A stretch of DNA of 64,000 nucleotides from Dehalococcoidales bacterium (GTDB taxonomy: Bacteria > Chloroflexota > Dehalococcoidia > Dehalococcoidales > UBA5627). Under the pieces are notes generated by a model. The model was not told the origin of the DNA and did not search any database. It saw only the letters and a program-made list of their open reading frames with translations. Shown here in pieces: positions 33,659-41,913 of this stretch. Location: contig JBBAED010000001.1 of assembly GCA_041656115.1 (NCBI GenBank), forward strand, positions 186,001-250,000. Reading direction: 5' to 3'. Position numbers and translations under genes: made by a program. The stretch's first letter is position 1. Every line of letters starts with the position of its first letter.

Positions 33659-33689
33659 GAGTAAAGCCCCGTCAGCCGGGGTTTTACTC
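33659..33689 (+). terminator. Terminator after pepA
   Basis: GAGTAAAGCCCCG pairs with CGGGGTTTTACTC around a short loop; the T run forms part of the descending arm. It is probably a terminator, perhaps bidirectional. Confidence 0.65.
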
Positions 33690-33725
33690 TGAAATTAGGG
33701 TTCTGATTTAAATTAAAAAGGGTTT

Positions 33726-34619
33726 ATGATGACAGAAAACAGCGGCAGTATTTATATGTTTTCCGGTAAAGGCGGGGTCGGTAAAACGACTTGTACCGCC
33801 GCAACGGCGTTGCATCACGCATCGCTGGGTAAAAAGACACTGGCTATTTCGACCGATGCCGCGCCGTCCCTTGCCCATATCTTTGAAGTAAAAAATGCTG
33901 AAAAACCGGCTCAAATCACCGATTCGCTTTTTATCGATGAAATCGGTACACCCGAAGTCGAAGAAATGTGGGATCAAAAATTCGGCAGGGAAGTTTACGA
34001 AGTATTTTCATCAATCGTATCTTTGGATTACGATTCATTTAAAGAGTTTATGTCCTCAATGTTACCGGGGCTGGCCGATGAGTTTATGGTCGATTATATC
34101 CGTGAACTCAAACTTAGCGGTAAATACGAATCCATAATCTGGGATACCGCTCCGCTGGGGCAAACGCTGGCGCTCTTACATACTCCGTCGATGTTAATTG
34201 AACATTTAAGGCTGGCGCCGCGCATTTATTCCAATTTTAAGTTTGGTCAAAAACAAAAAAGCTCAATTATGGAGATAATTAAAGGGTGGCAAAAACTGTC
34301 TCAGGATTGCCTTGATTTCTTGCGCGCCGAAGTCCGTTTTAATATCGTAACAATTCCCGAGGCGCTGGCATTTGAGCAACTGGAGAACGTTTTTAGTGAA
34401 ATGGATAAAAACGGTTTTAAGATAGGGCAGTTGGTAATCAACAATGTAATTAAGGCTGATGAATCGCAGTTTTTAAAATCCAAAGCTGCTCACCAAAGGC
34501 AATATCTTGATTTGATACACACAAAGTTTTCCGATACAAAAATAATTGAAATGCCGATGCGCCCTTATGAAATTAAAGGAATCGAGCGCTTAAAAGAGGT
34601 TCAAGAGGCCCTTTTTTAG
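33726..34619 (+). CDS. ArsA/Get3-family ATPase
   Basis: 297 residues with the deviant Walker A MFSGKGGVGKTTCTAATALHHA, the switch I aspartate in LAISTDAAPSLAHIF and the switch II region IIWDTAPLGQTLALLHTPSML. A single ArsA domain, in contrast to the tandem arsenite pump ATPase, and no arsB or arsenic regulator adjoins it. Single-domain forms in bacteria are often not linked to arsenic, and the Get3 relationship allows a chaperone role for membrane proteins. A second in-frame ATG lies at 33729. Confidence 0.85.
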   Translation: MMTENSGSIYMFSGKGGVGKTTCTAATALHHASLGKKTLAISTDAAPSLAHIFEVKNAEKPAQITDSLFIDEIGTPEVEEMWDQKFGREVYEVFSSIVSLDYDSFKEFMSSMLPGLADEFMVDYIRELKLSGKYESIIWDTAPLGQTLALLHTPSMLIEHLRLAPRIYSNFKFGQKQKSSIMEIIKGWQKLSQDCLDFLRAEVRFNIVTIPEALAFEQLENVFSEMDKNGFKIGQLVINNVIKADESQFLKSKAAHQRQYLDLIHTKFSDTKIIEMPMRPYEIKGIERLKEVQEALF

Positions 34620-34735
34620 AGGGGGGAGTTCTTTTTGTGCTTATCCCACTGCCTGTAATATTGTTTTTAGACGGTAAATCAATTACTATTATAGTGCTCT
34701 GGCAGCAGATGCGAAATTAATTAAGCAATAAAACT

Positions 34736-35410
34736 ATGAAGTCAAAAGCGGAACTGATTCAAACATCAGAGTTTTTTGCCGGGCTAAAGGCCGATGAGCT
34801 TGATCCGATAGTCAATCTGATTATCGAAAAGAGGTATGGGCGAGATGATATCCTCTTTTTTGAAGGCGATGCCACCGAGTCTTTAATCTTTTTGGCTTCG
34901 GGCGTGGTCAAAATATTCAAAACATCCCCTGATGGTAAAGAACAAATACTGGCGATTGCGCATCCCGAAGAAACGCTAAACGAAGTTCCTTTATTTAACG
35001 GCGGCCTAAATACCACCACCGCGCAGGCGATGATGCCGGTTGTGGTTTATGCTATCAGTAAAAGAGATATCGATTCGTTAATGGCTAGATATCCGCTTGT
35101 AGCCTCAAACGTTATCCATATCTTGGCTAAAAGAACACGCCAACTGGTTAACCTGGTTGAGGAGCTTTCTTTTAAGAGGGTTAACAGCCGATTAGCCGGG
35201 ATATTACTGGAAAATGCGATACTGGACGGGCAAGCCGGCGGTGCCAGGCTGACCCAACGCGATATGGCGGCAATGGCAGGGACCGCCCGTGAAGTTATTA
35301 GCCGTTCGCTTAAAACAATGGAAGATGACGGAATTATCAGTTTTGACAAACACAGGCTTATTATTAACGACAGAGACGCATTAAAAAGGGTTGCGGAAAC
35401 CTATTCATGA
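34736..35410 (+). CDS. Crp/Fnr-family transcription regulator
   Basis: 224 residues: a cyclic-nucleotide-binding-like domain (about 10-120, DILFFEGDATESLIFLASGVVKIFK) and a C-terminal winged helix (about 150-224, LTQRDMAAMAGTAREVISRSLKTMEDDGII). No cysteines suited to an FNR iron-sulfur cluster are seen at the N-terminus, so direct oxygen sensing of the FNR kind is unlikely; the effector is unknown. It is followed by a ferredoxin gene 66 bp on, a plausible target. A TATAGT box lies about 40 bp upstream; no clear ribosome site. Confidence 0.88.
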   Translation: MKSKAELIQTSEFFAGLKADELDPIVNLIIEKRYGRDDILFFEGDATESLIFLASGVVKIFKTSPDGKEQILAIAHPEETLNEVPLFNGGLNTTTAQAMMPVVVYAISKRDIDSLMARYPLVASNVIHILAKRTRQLVNLVEELSFKRVNSRLAGILLENAILDGQAGGARLTQRDMAAMAGTAREVISRSLKTMEDDGIISFDKHRLIINDRDALKRVAETYS

Positions 35411-35475
35411 GATAAATGTCACATACAAACGGAAATAATAGGTATACAATACAGATATATTTGAGGTAGGATGCA

Positions 35476-35679
35476 GTGTTTTTAATGAAACCGGAAATAG
35501 ATAAAGAAAAATGCACCGGCTGCGGCTTGTGTGTTGAGGTGTGCCGCGAGAACGGCATTACCGTCATTGATAGGGTTGTTGTTGCCGTCGATGGGGTTGA
35601 GTGTGACTGGTGCGGTATCTGCGAAGCGGTATGCCCTGAAGGTGCGATATCCTGCCCGTTCCAAATCGTTTTTGTCTAA
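35476..35679 (+). CDS. 2[4Fe-4S] ferredoxin-like protein
   Basis: 67 residues with two cluster motifs, CTGCGLCVEVC near residue 15 and CDWCGICEAVCPEGAI near 45. The first cluster ends in Cys-Arg instead of the common Cys-Pro. It is a small electron carrier suited to anaerobic metabolism. The GTG at 35476 fits the GAGGTAGG site; an ATG at 35485 is possible. The 210 bp to the next gene show only T-rich sequence. Confidence 0.85.
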   Translation: MFLMKPEIDKEKCTGCGLCVEVCRENGITVIDRVVVAVDGVECDWCGICEAVCPEGAISCPFQIVFV

Positions 35680-35889
35680 CGAGGGCCTCCCTTCGTTTCC
35701 TTTTATTGTTTCCCCTTCGTTCCCATGTTTGATTCCCTCTTTTTTTTCGTATTTTCAAAAAAGTTTTTATTTTGCGACTAAAGTTACATATATTTTTTTG
35801 ATACGGCGTTAAAATGTTGGTGTTAAATAAAAAAGATCGTTGCAAACCTTGAATCAAATCCCGTAGTCAACGAAAAAGGGGGGCCTGAA

Positions 35890-36123
35890 ATGGTGATGTG
35901 GAAAGCAAAAAAATGCCCCAAATGCGGGGGCGATATGTACATAGATATCGATGAAGATATGTGGTTTGACCACTGCTTGCAGTGTGGCTATATGCAGAAT
36001 CTGACACAGGTGTTATGCGATAAGTGCGGTGAAATGGTTGCCGTTACCACCGAGGGCGGTAAACAGTGTTATCACTGCGAACAGTGCGGCAATAACACAA
36101 TGCCCTGCCATTCGCTGCGCTGA
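35890..36123 (+). CDS. Small multi-zinc-ribbon protein, unknown function
   Basis: 77 residues with four CxxC pairs: CPKCGG, CLQCGY, CDKCGE and CYHCEQCG, plus a Cys in the tail (NNTMPCHSLR). The spacing suggests two zinc ribbons in tandem. AAAGGGGGGCC precedes the ATG, supporting translation. No named family is recognised. It follows the ferredoxin gene on the same strand, but 210 bp away. Confidence 0.7.
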   Translation: MVMWKAKKCPKCGGDMYIDIDEDMWFDHCLQCGYMQNLTQVLCDKCGEMVAVTTEGGKQCYHCEQCGNNTMPCHSLR

Positions 36124-36138
36124 AAAAGTCTTTCTCCC

Positions 36139-36468
36139 TTAAGGATTCGGTCCCGAGAGGAGCTTTTCTAAAACCGCAATCTTGCTTAAGCCGTCAATCG
36201 CAATCAGTTTGTTCTTAGAGGTGTGTCCTTTTACAATCTCCAAGCTGCTTTTACTGATACCGAGCAGACGGCTTAAGTAGTTTATCAGCTCTTTATTCGC
36301 CTTGCCTTTTGTTGGCGGGGCGTTTATTTTTATCCGTAGTACATCGTCTTGCATCCCGACAATTTCATTTTTAGATGCCGCGGGGGTAATTTGCACCGCT
36401 ATTTTAGCGTTTGTTTCGCCGGTTTCCTGTAAGTCCAGCGGCATTTGTCGGGTCGGTTTTTTTGCCAA
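36139..36468 (-). CDS. DUF167/YggU-family protein
   Basis: 109 residues with the DUF167 core: IAVQITPAASKNEIVG, LRIKINAPPTKGKANKELINYLSRLLG and SSLEIVKGHTSKNKLIAI. The family is widespread and its function is not established. TTG start with GGGAGAA upstream. It converges on the zinc-ribbon gene. Confidence 0.88.
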   Translation of the reverse strand: MAKKPTRQMPLDLQETGETNAKIAVQITPAASKNEIVGMQDDVLRIKINAPPTKGKANKELINYLSRLLGISKSSLEIVKGHTSKNKLIAIDGLSKIAVLEKLLSGPNP

Positions 36469-36617
36469 TTTCAGTTCTCCCGTCTGCTAATTTTACATCT
36501 GTTCTTGAAAAGAGGCCGATAATATGTTTACAATCAGAAGGAATTGGAATATGCTGATACCGACAGTTACAAATAATACTAACGGTATCAAGATAACTTA
36601 ACAACTTTGAGGGTAAA

Positions 36618-37097
36618 ATGCAAGAATTGGCGTATGAAATCGGTAAATTACTTCGAGATAATAAGCTTACTTTAGGTTGTGTTGAATCGGCAACCGGCGG
36701 GTTAATTGCATCTGTAATTACCGAAATTCCCGGCAGTTCCGATTATTTTAAGGGAGCAATAATATCTTACAGCAACGAGGCCAAAATAAACCTTGTTAAA
36801 GTCAATAAAGAAACGCTTGATAAGTTCGGTGCGGTTAGCCCTCGTGTTGCTGAGGAAATGGCGCTTGGCGGCAGAAGGGTGCTGGGGGTTGATATTTGCC
36901 TGTCGGATACGGGGATTGCCGGCCCCGGCGGGGCAACCGATAAAAAGCCGGTTGGCCTTTTTTATATCGGGTTATCTTGCGAAAAAGGCACCTTTAACCG
37001 CAGGCTAAACCTAATTGGGAATCGCAGCGAAAACAGAAAAGCGGCTGCCGAAGCGGTTCTGTTATGGCTTAAAGAGTATCTTCTGGGGGCCAGGTAG
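36618..37097 (+). CDS. pncC: Nicotinamide-nucleotide amidase (CinA C-terminal domain)
   Basis: Deamidates NMN to nicotinate mononucleotide in pyridine-nucleotide recycling. 159 residues, a stand-alone CinA C-terminal domain without the MoaB-like half. Signatures: TLGCVESATGGLIASVITEIPGSSDYFKGAIISYSNEAK (read in parts) with the catalytic Ser of ESATGG, the Lys in YSNEAK, and DTGIAGPGGATDKKPVGLFYIGL. Single gene between divergent neighbours. Confidence 0.9.
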   Translation: MQELAYEIGKLLRDNKLTLGCVESATGGLIASVITEIPGSSDYFKGAIISYSNEAKINLVKVNKETLDKFGAVSPRVAEEMALGGRRVLGVDICLSDTGIAGPGGATDKKPVGLFYIGLSCEKGTFNRRLNLIGNRSENRKAAAEAVLLWLKEYLLGAR

Positions 37098-37125
37098 GTG
37101 CTAAAATCCCTGATTTGCGGATGGC

Positions 37126-37453
37126 TTACATAAATAACTTAAGGTATATCCAATAAACAAGCGTGTTAACGATTGTAAGCGGTATACCGATTCTTACAAA
37201 TTCCCCAAACGGGATATTGACGCCGCCTTTATTTTCCGCATTTTGTATAATTATCACATTGCTTGCGGCGCCTAATATTGTAAAATTTCCGGCAATGGTG
37301 CTTCCGGCAGCCAATACCATTAAACCGTATGTGCCCACACCCGAATGCAACAGTATCGGCAGGTAAAGTGCCACCGGCGGCACGTTGGAAAGCAATTATT
37401 CCAGTCGTTTATTCGGTAGCCAATCCCGAGATAATATCCGTCTTCTCTGGTCT
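37126..37453 (-). pseudogene. Remnant of an ArsB/NhaD-type (SLC13-like) transporter
   Basis: The last 89 codons match the C-terminus of ArsB/NhaD-like ion transporters: LSNVPPVALYLPILL, LAAGSTIAGNFTILGAASNVIII and a final hydrophobic helix. A full transporter has about 400 residues. A TAA directly precedes the open stretch in its own frame, and the homologous lead-in (DIISGLATE ... GIIA) appears in a shifted frame, interrupted by another stop. Just 58 bp separate it from the PlsY-like gene, so the 5' three quarters are gone. It is a truncated, frameshifted relic. Confidence 0.75.
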
Positions 37454-38131
37454 TTACTTCACACTGCGGTCCAACAGTAGGCGGTTTAATAAAACCCGCC
37501 CTATCTTTCGTTTGGCTTTAATATCTTCGCTTAAACCTTGGGTAAGCCGACGAATCATAATTATTAGGAATAAAACCGCAAATCCGGCTGTGATTTCCGT
37601 TGGTTTGTTTAAAAGATAGGCAATAAAAGGTAATATTAAGAAAGATAACGCCACACCAATCGGCAGTGCATCGGATGTTCCGGCTCCTTTCGTAAAACGG
37701 GTGCGGGTACTTTGTTCTTTTATCCTTAATAATCTGACAAGTTTTGAAAGTATACCGATAAAAGCGGGAATAAGAGCGATTAAAGTTATCGAATATGTTA
37801 GTGTTACCGCCATTCCCAACCCGACGGTATTTCCTTTTTCCCCGTCGAAGCGGGAAAAAACAGGCCACATCTGTCCGGCCACGGCAACCAGCCCGCAGGT
37901 CACAACCAGCCATAAATCAAGCCCTACGGCATAACAAATTAAAACGGTTACAATTCCTTTAAAAACGTCCGCCAGTACCCCCACTATACCCCATAAAGGT
38001 CCGGCTCCCTGCCAGAGGTTCATATGCAGGTCTCCGTTAGTATCCAGTTTATGGAGTTTGCATAAAAGATAAAGCTGGGGGAATGCGCCGATAAAGTAAG
38101 AAACGACTACCATGGCAATACCGGTAAACAT
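37454..38131 (-). CDS. PlsY-like membrane protein, divergent acyltransferase family member
   Basis: 225 residues, polytopic, beginning VVSYFIGAFPQLYLLCKLHKLD as in the glycerol-3-phosphate acyltransferase PlsY family and containing AGQMWPVFSRFDGEKGNTVGLGMAV, equivalent to the PlsY segment around HxWPVFLxFKGGKG. Two catalytic features differ: the GSGNxGATN motif is missing (WQGAGPLWGIVG in its place) and KGGKG reads DGEKG. It may use another substrate or be non-catalytic; a canonical PlsY may exist elsewhere. The C-terminus is basic and longer than usual. An AAAAGGA site precedes the ATG. Confidence 0.7.
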   Translation of the reverse strand: MFTGIAMVVVSYFIGAFPQLYLLCKLHKLDTNGDLHMNLWQGAGPLWGIVGVLADVFKGIVTVLICYAVGLDLWLVVTCGLVAVAGQMWPVFSRFDGEKGNTVGLGMAVTLTYSITLIALIPAFIGILSKLVRLLRIKEQSTRTRFTKGAGTSDALPIGVALSFLILPFIAYLLNKPTEITAGFAVLFLIIMIRRLTQGLSEDIKAKRKIGRVLLNRLLLDRSVK

Positions 38132-38222
38132 AGTATAACCGTCCTTTTACGTTGTTTTAAATTGATGAATTGTACAGCAAGTTTATAATTGATAGCAATT
38201 CGATTTTTGATAACAGCCCTAA

Positions 38223-38251
38223 TTGCCGATATTTAAGTATGGTGTTATACT
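38223..38251 (+). promoter_or_regulatory. Promoter of rph
   Basis: TTGCCG (38223-38228), 17-bp spacer, TATACT (38246-38251), about 44 bp before the rph ATG. Confidence 0.6.
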
Positions 38252-38294
38252 CTTACAAATTCAATTTAGAGAAAACAGAGAGGAAAAGGGTTTA

Positions 38295-39029
38295 ATGATA
38301 AGAAGGATTGACGGCCGTAATTACAATGAACTGAGGCCGGTCAGAATTACCCTCGGATATCAGAGCTTTGCGGAAGGCTCGGTTCTGATTGAGATGGGCA
38401 AAACCAAAGTAATTTGCGCCGTTAGCGTTGAAGAAAGGGTTCCCGTTTTTTTAAAAGGCAGCGGAACGGGCTGGATAACGGCAGAGTATTCGATGTTACC
38501 GCGCTCCACCAACACCAGAACACAGCGCGATTCATCGTTAGGCAAGGTTTCGGGCAGGAGCCAGGAGATACAACGCTTAATCGGGCGCTCACTGCGCGGC
38601 GTGGCAGACCTGTCGGAGCTTGGTGAAAGATCCCTTTATGTCGATTGCGATGTTTTGCAGGCTGACGGCGGCACGCGAACAGCTGCAATTACGGGTGCTT
38701 ACGTGGCGCTCTACCAGGCGATGAATACACTGGCCAATATGGGCATTATCTCCTCAATTCCCTTAAAATGCGCGGTTGGCGCCGTTAGCGTCGGGATTGT
38801 TAACAATAATGTTTTATTGGACTTATGCTACGATGAAGACAGCAAAGCCCAAGCCGATTTTAATATCGTAATGACCGGTAACGGCGAATTTGTTGAAGTA
38901 CAAGGTACGGCAGAGGGCAAGCCGTATTCTAAATCCACTTTTGATGAGGTTTTATCTCTGGCAGGGGATGGAATTACCGAGCTTTTTAAAATCCAACAGG
39001 AAACAATCGACCAAATCAGAAAGCTTTAA
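38295..39029 (+). CDS. rph: Ribonuclease PH
   Basis: Phosphorolytic 3' exonuclease that trims tRNA precursors. 244 residues with MIRRIDGRNYNELRPVRI, GWITAEYSMLPRSTNTR, GRSQEIQRLIGRSLR, DCDVLQADGGTRTAAITG and the C-terminal EVQGTAEGKPYSKSTFDE. I use ATG 38295 (AGGAAAAGGG upstream), because the upstream extension to 38223 would start within the promoter. A terminator follows. Confidence 0.96.
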   Translation: MIRRIDGRNYNELRPVRITLGYQSFAEGSVLIEMGKTKVICAVSVEERVPVFLKGSGTGWITAEYSMLPRSTNTRTQRDSSLGKVSGRSQEIQRLIGRSLRGVADLSELGERSLYVDCDVLQADGGTRTAAITGAYVALYQAMNTLANMGIISSIPLKCAVGAVSVGIVNNNVLLDLCYDEDSKAQADFNIVMTGNGEFVEVQGTAEGKPYSKSTFDEVLSLAGDGITELFKIQQETIDQIRKL

Positions 39030-39055
39030 TTCGAGAGGTTTCGTTAAAAAATTTA

Positions 39056-39084
39056 GGGACGGCATTTTGCGCCGTCCCTTTTTT
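39056..39084 (+). terminator. Rho-independent terminator after rph
   Basis: Perfect stem GGGACGGC/GCCGTCCC (39056-39063, 39071-39078) followed by TTTTTT. Confidence 0.93.
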
Positions 39085-39145
39085 ATAAATTCGTCTAAAT
39101 CTATCGATAAGTCAAAGCGTTCTTATCGGATAGCTGCCAAATAAG

Positions 39146-40423
39146 CTATCCGCGAATTTGCCCGTTGCCGAAAATTATCCATTTGTAGGAAGTCAGCTCT
39201 TTTAATCCGAGCGGTCCTCTGGCATGCATTTTCTGGGTACTGATGCCCAGTTCCGCTCCCATCCCGAACTGGCTGCCGTCGGTAAAGCGGGTGCTGGCAT
39301 TGGCATAAACGCAGGCGGCATCAACTTCGTTTAAGAAACGCATCGCCGAATCGTAATTCTCGGTCACAATCGCTTCGGAGTGGCCGGAACCGTATTTATC
39401 AATATGGTCAAGGGCTTCGTTAAGAGAGCCGACCACCTTGATAGCGATAATAAGGGCTAAAAATTCCTTCCCCCAATCTTCTTCGGCAGCCGGGTTTAAT
39501 TTTACGTTTAAACCGCAATTTTGCAGTATGGCGGTTGATTTTTCGTCACAGCGCAGTTCCACCGAAGCCTTGTTAAGTTCGCTAACAACCGAAGGTAAGT
39601 ATTTTGCGGCGATATCCTGATGCACCAGCAGCGTATCAAGCGCATTACAGACGGTGGGGCGTTGTACCTTGGCGTTATAAACAATCTTGGTTGCTTTTTC
39701 AATATCCGCCGATGCGTCAACATAGGTATGGCAAACACCGATACCGCCGGCAACTACCGGCATTGCGGCATTCTCCTTAACAAATTTAATCAGACCCGCA
39801 CCGCCGCGAGGAACAATCATATCGATATAATTCGACATTTTCAGCATACGGTCTACCAGAGCGCGGTCGGTATTTTCAACAACCTGCACCACTTCTTCGG
39901 AGAGCCCCGCCCGTTTTATGGCCCCGCGAATTACCTTTGCCAGGGCAATATTGGAATTGATTGTTTCCTTACCGCCCCTTAAAATACAGCCGTTACCGGA
40001 TTTTATACACAGGCTGGCGATATCGATTGTCACGTTGGGGCGGCTTTCGTAAATAGCGCCGATAACCCCCAGCGGTACGCGTTTTTTACCGATTTGCAAC
40101 CCGTTTTCAATGGTGCGCATTTCGATTATCTCACCGACAGGGTCGGGAAGTTCGGCAACGGTCAGAACATCTTTGGCCATCCCTTGCAACCTTTCCTCGG
40201 TTAACAGCAAGCGGTCCAGCATGGCGGTATTCATACCTGATGCTTCGGCTTCAGAATAGTCTATCTTATTTGCAGCCAAAATAGCGTTACTGTTAGAGAG
40301 TAAATCGGCGGCAATATTTTTTAAGGCTTGATTTTTTATCGGCGTGCCAACGTAGGCCATGCGTTTTGAAGCGGTTTTAGCGGCCTTGGCAATATTTTCT
40401 AATTCAGTGTAGGCTTTCTCCAT
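39146..40423 (-). CDS. proA: Gamma-glutamyl phosphate reductase
   Basis: Second step of proline synthesis, NADPH-dependent reduction of gamma-glutamyl phosphate. 425 residues with GVIGAIYESRPNVTIDIASLCIKSGNGCILRGGKE, the nucleophile Cys in KVQRPTVCNALDTLLVH and HSEAIVTENYDSA plus FGMGAELGISTQK near the end. The proB gene lies upstream on the same strand, but with two unrelated genes in between. Confidence 0.96.
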   Translation of the reverse strand: MEKAYTELENIAKAAKTASKRMAYVGTPIKNQALKNIAADLLSNSNAILAANKIDYSEAEASGMNTAMLDRLLLTEERLQGMAKDVLTVAELPDPVGEIIEMRTIENGLQIGKKRVPLGVIGAIYESRPNVTIDIASLCIKSGNGCILRGGKETINSNIALAKVIRGAIKRAGLSEEVVQVVENTDRALVDRMLKMSNYIDMIVPRGGAGLIKFVKENAAMPVVAGGIGVCHTYVDASADIEKATKIVYNAKVQRPTVCNALDTLLVHQDIAAKYLPSVVSELNKASVELRCDEKSTAILQNCGLNVKLNPAAEEDWGKEFLALIIAIKVVGSLNEALDHIDKYGSGHSEAIVTENYDSAMRFLNEVDAACVYANASTRFTDGSQFGMGAELGISTQKMHARGPLGLKELTSYKWIIFGNGQIRG

Positions 40424-40546
40424 TCTCTTATCCCCCTTTAAAGATAACAGTCTCTTTTATTATAACCGCCAATCTAAGTAAATGGAAATATTAAATTATG
40501 ATGCTGTTTTTATCGGGTAACAGCACTCGATGCGCTTTTCAAAATC

Positions 40547-41431
40547 TTAAATCCGCTTTTTGTTAATGCCCTTGTTATATCTTCTGATACCGGCGATAAT
40601 ATCGGGTTTCATCACACAATTTCGGAAAATGAAATTCCCTTTAATTAAGTCGTTCCCATAAAAGTGTATATCTTTTTTACGGCTTTGTTCGGAAATGTTC
40701 GTATCAAAGCCTATTGCCTGTTTGATATCGGAGGCAATACTGTTACCGCAATTTGCATAGATTTTGGATTTGCCGTTCATGGTGAACCCGGCTTTTTTCA
40801 TTAGCATACCCATTATGCCGGGCATATATTCAAGTTTTCCGGTACTGTTGACATATATTACGGGGGTGCCAAACGTGTTGACATACGTGTTACAGAGATA
40901 GTCGTTAGTCATCCTCTCTTCGGTATCTTTTTGGGGGTTTGCAGGCGAACCGTGAGGGAATACAATCATTGCGATTTTTTTATCTTTAATATTCTCATAG
41001 AAATTTCTGCGTCTTGCGTCGTAGCAAATTGCAACCGCTACGTTGCCAAAAGGCGTTGCGATAGTATTATCAAAGCGGCCTCTTTTAAAGACCGCCGCCT
41101 CTCCCTCGTTTTTGGTAACAACCCCGTACACTTGTTCTTCACCTGCAATCAGGTAACGATTAAAATAGTCGCCCTTATCATAATCAATATACCCGACCCC
41201 TACATATGAACGATACCTTTTTGCTATTTTGATTGCCCAAGCGGAGGTATCTTTCCCACAGTCGTCAGCATACTGCCATGCTGCTTGACTTGCCATATAG
41301 CTGCATATCGCCATTTCCGGCAGTAAGATAATATCGGGTGACGGGAGTCCTGAAATTAGGGATTCAATATACTCTTTGCGTTCGGCAATCCCTTTTATAT
41401 CGTTATTTAACTCTAACGCAAAAATTCTCAT
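40547..41431 (-). CDS. Nitrilase-superfamily carbon-nitrogen hydrolase
   Basis: 294 residues starting MRIFALELNNDIKG. The Glu-Lys-Cys set can be placed: Glu in IILLPEMAICSY, a candidate Lys in AAVFKRGRFD and Cys in VAVAICYDARRRNFY, which keeps ICYD but has Ala-Arg-Arg where most members have a hydrophobic or Arg-Phe pair. The substrate is unknown; amidase, ureidopropionase or nitrilase activities are possible. ATG 41431 is chosen for the GAGGGG site upstream instead of the longer frame from 41482. It lies between proB and proA on the same strand, 123 bp from proA. Confidence 0.8.
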   Translation of the reverse strand: MRIFALELNNDIKGIAERKEYIESLISGLPSPDIILLPEMAICSYMASQAAWQYADDCGKDTSAWAIKIAKRYRSYVGVGYIDYDKGDYFNRYLIAGEEQVYGVVTKNEGEAAVFKRGRFDNTIATPFGNVAVAICYDARRRNFYENIKDKKIAMIVFPHGSPANPQKDTEERMTNDYLCNTYVNTFGTPVIYVNSTGKLEYMPGIMGMLMKKAGFTMNGKSKIYANCGNSIASDIKQAIGFDTNISEQSRKKDIHFYGNDLIKGNFIFRNCVMKPDIIAGIRRYNKGINKKRI

Positions 41432-41626
41432 GAATTTACCCCTCACATTTACCCCGTGTTCCGAAAAGTTTCCCTGAAGCAATAAGAAAGCAGATTTTAA
41501 AGGCTATCTAACAATTATTGAAACTAAAACTTTCGTTTCGCATTTGCAGTCTTAGGACGTCAATCCGGCTTAGGGCATTCGGATTCGGTGAGGGTTAGAA
41601 TAACAAATTTTTTGCAACGGAAAAGC

Positions 41627-41890
41627 TTATTCCAAATCCCCGATTCCGGTAAAAACGTAGCAAAACAGCGGCGAAAGCCCGTAAACGGCACGGTTGACCT
41701 TTTTTCGGAGCGAACACCTGCCTCTTTTACCGTCCGCCAACTCTATAACGTATCCGTTACCTTCTTTGATTTTCTTATATTCAGTGAGGGTCAATTCCCC
41801 CCACCAATTTTGTGAAATCCCGTTAAAATATTTGTAATCCACTTCCGCAACAAGTTCCCCGTCGCTGCCGTATAATTTTCCTTGGCTCAT
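41627..41890 (-). CDS. Hypothetical protein, 87 residues
   Basis: No family recognised. The product (MSQGKLYGSDGELVAEVDY ... LFCYVFTGIGD) looks like one small beta-rich domain, with charged and aromatic residues alternating, a basic patch GKRGRCSLRKKVNRAVYG and a hydrophobic end. AAAAGGGG precedes the ATG at the proper distance and it follows proB by only 23 bp, which supports a real, co-transcribed gene. About 195 bp without a gene separate it from the nitrilase-like gene. Confidence 0.6.
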   Translation of the reverse strand: MSQGKLYGSDGELVAEVDYKYFNGISQNWWGELTLTEYKKIKEGNGYVIELADGKRGRCSLRKKVNRAVYGLSPLFCYVFTGIGDLE

Positions 41891-41913
41891 TTGTACCCCT
41901 TTTCAGAATATAG

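Noticed and set aside
33726..34619. Arsenite efflux ATPase ArsA as part of an arsenic operon
   Set aside because: A single ATPase domain with no arsB, arsC, arsD or arsR nearby; the ArsB-like relic at 37126 is on the other strand, 2.5 kb away and decayed.
37126..37395. Intact 89-residue membrane protein
   Set aside because: It corresponds to only the C-terminal quarter of a transporter family, with a stop codon and frame change immediately upstream, so it is listed as a pseudogene.
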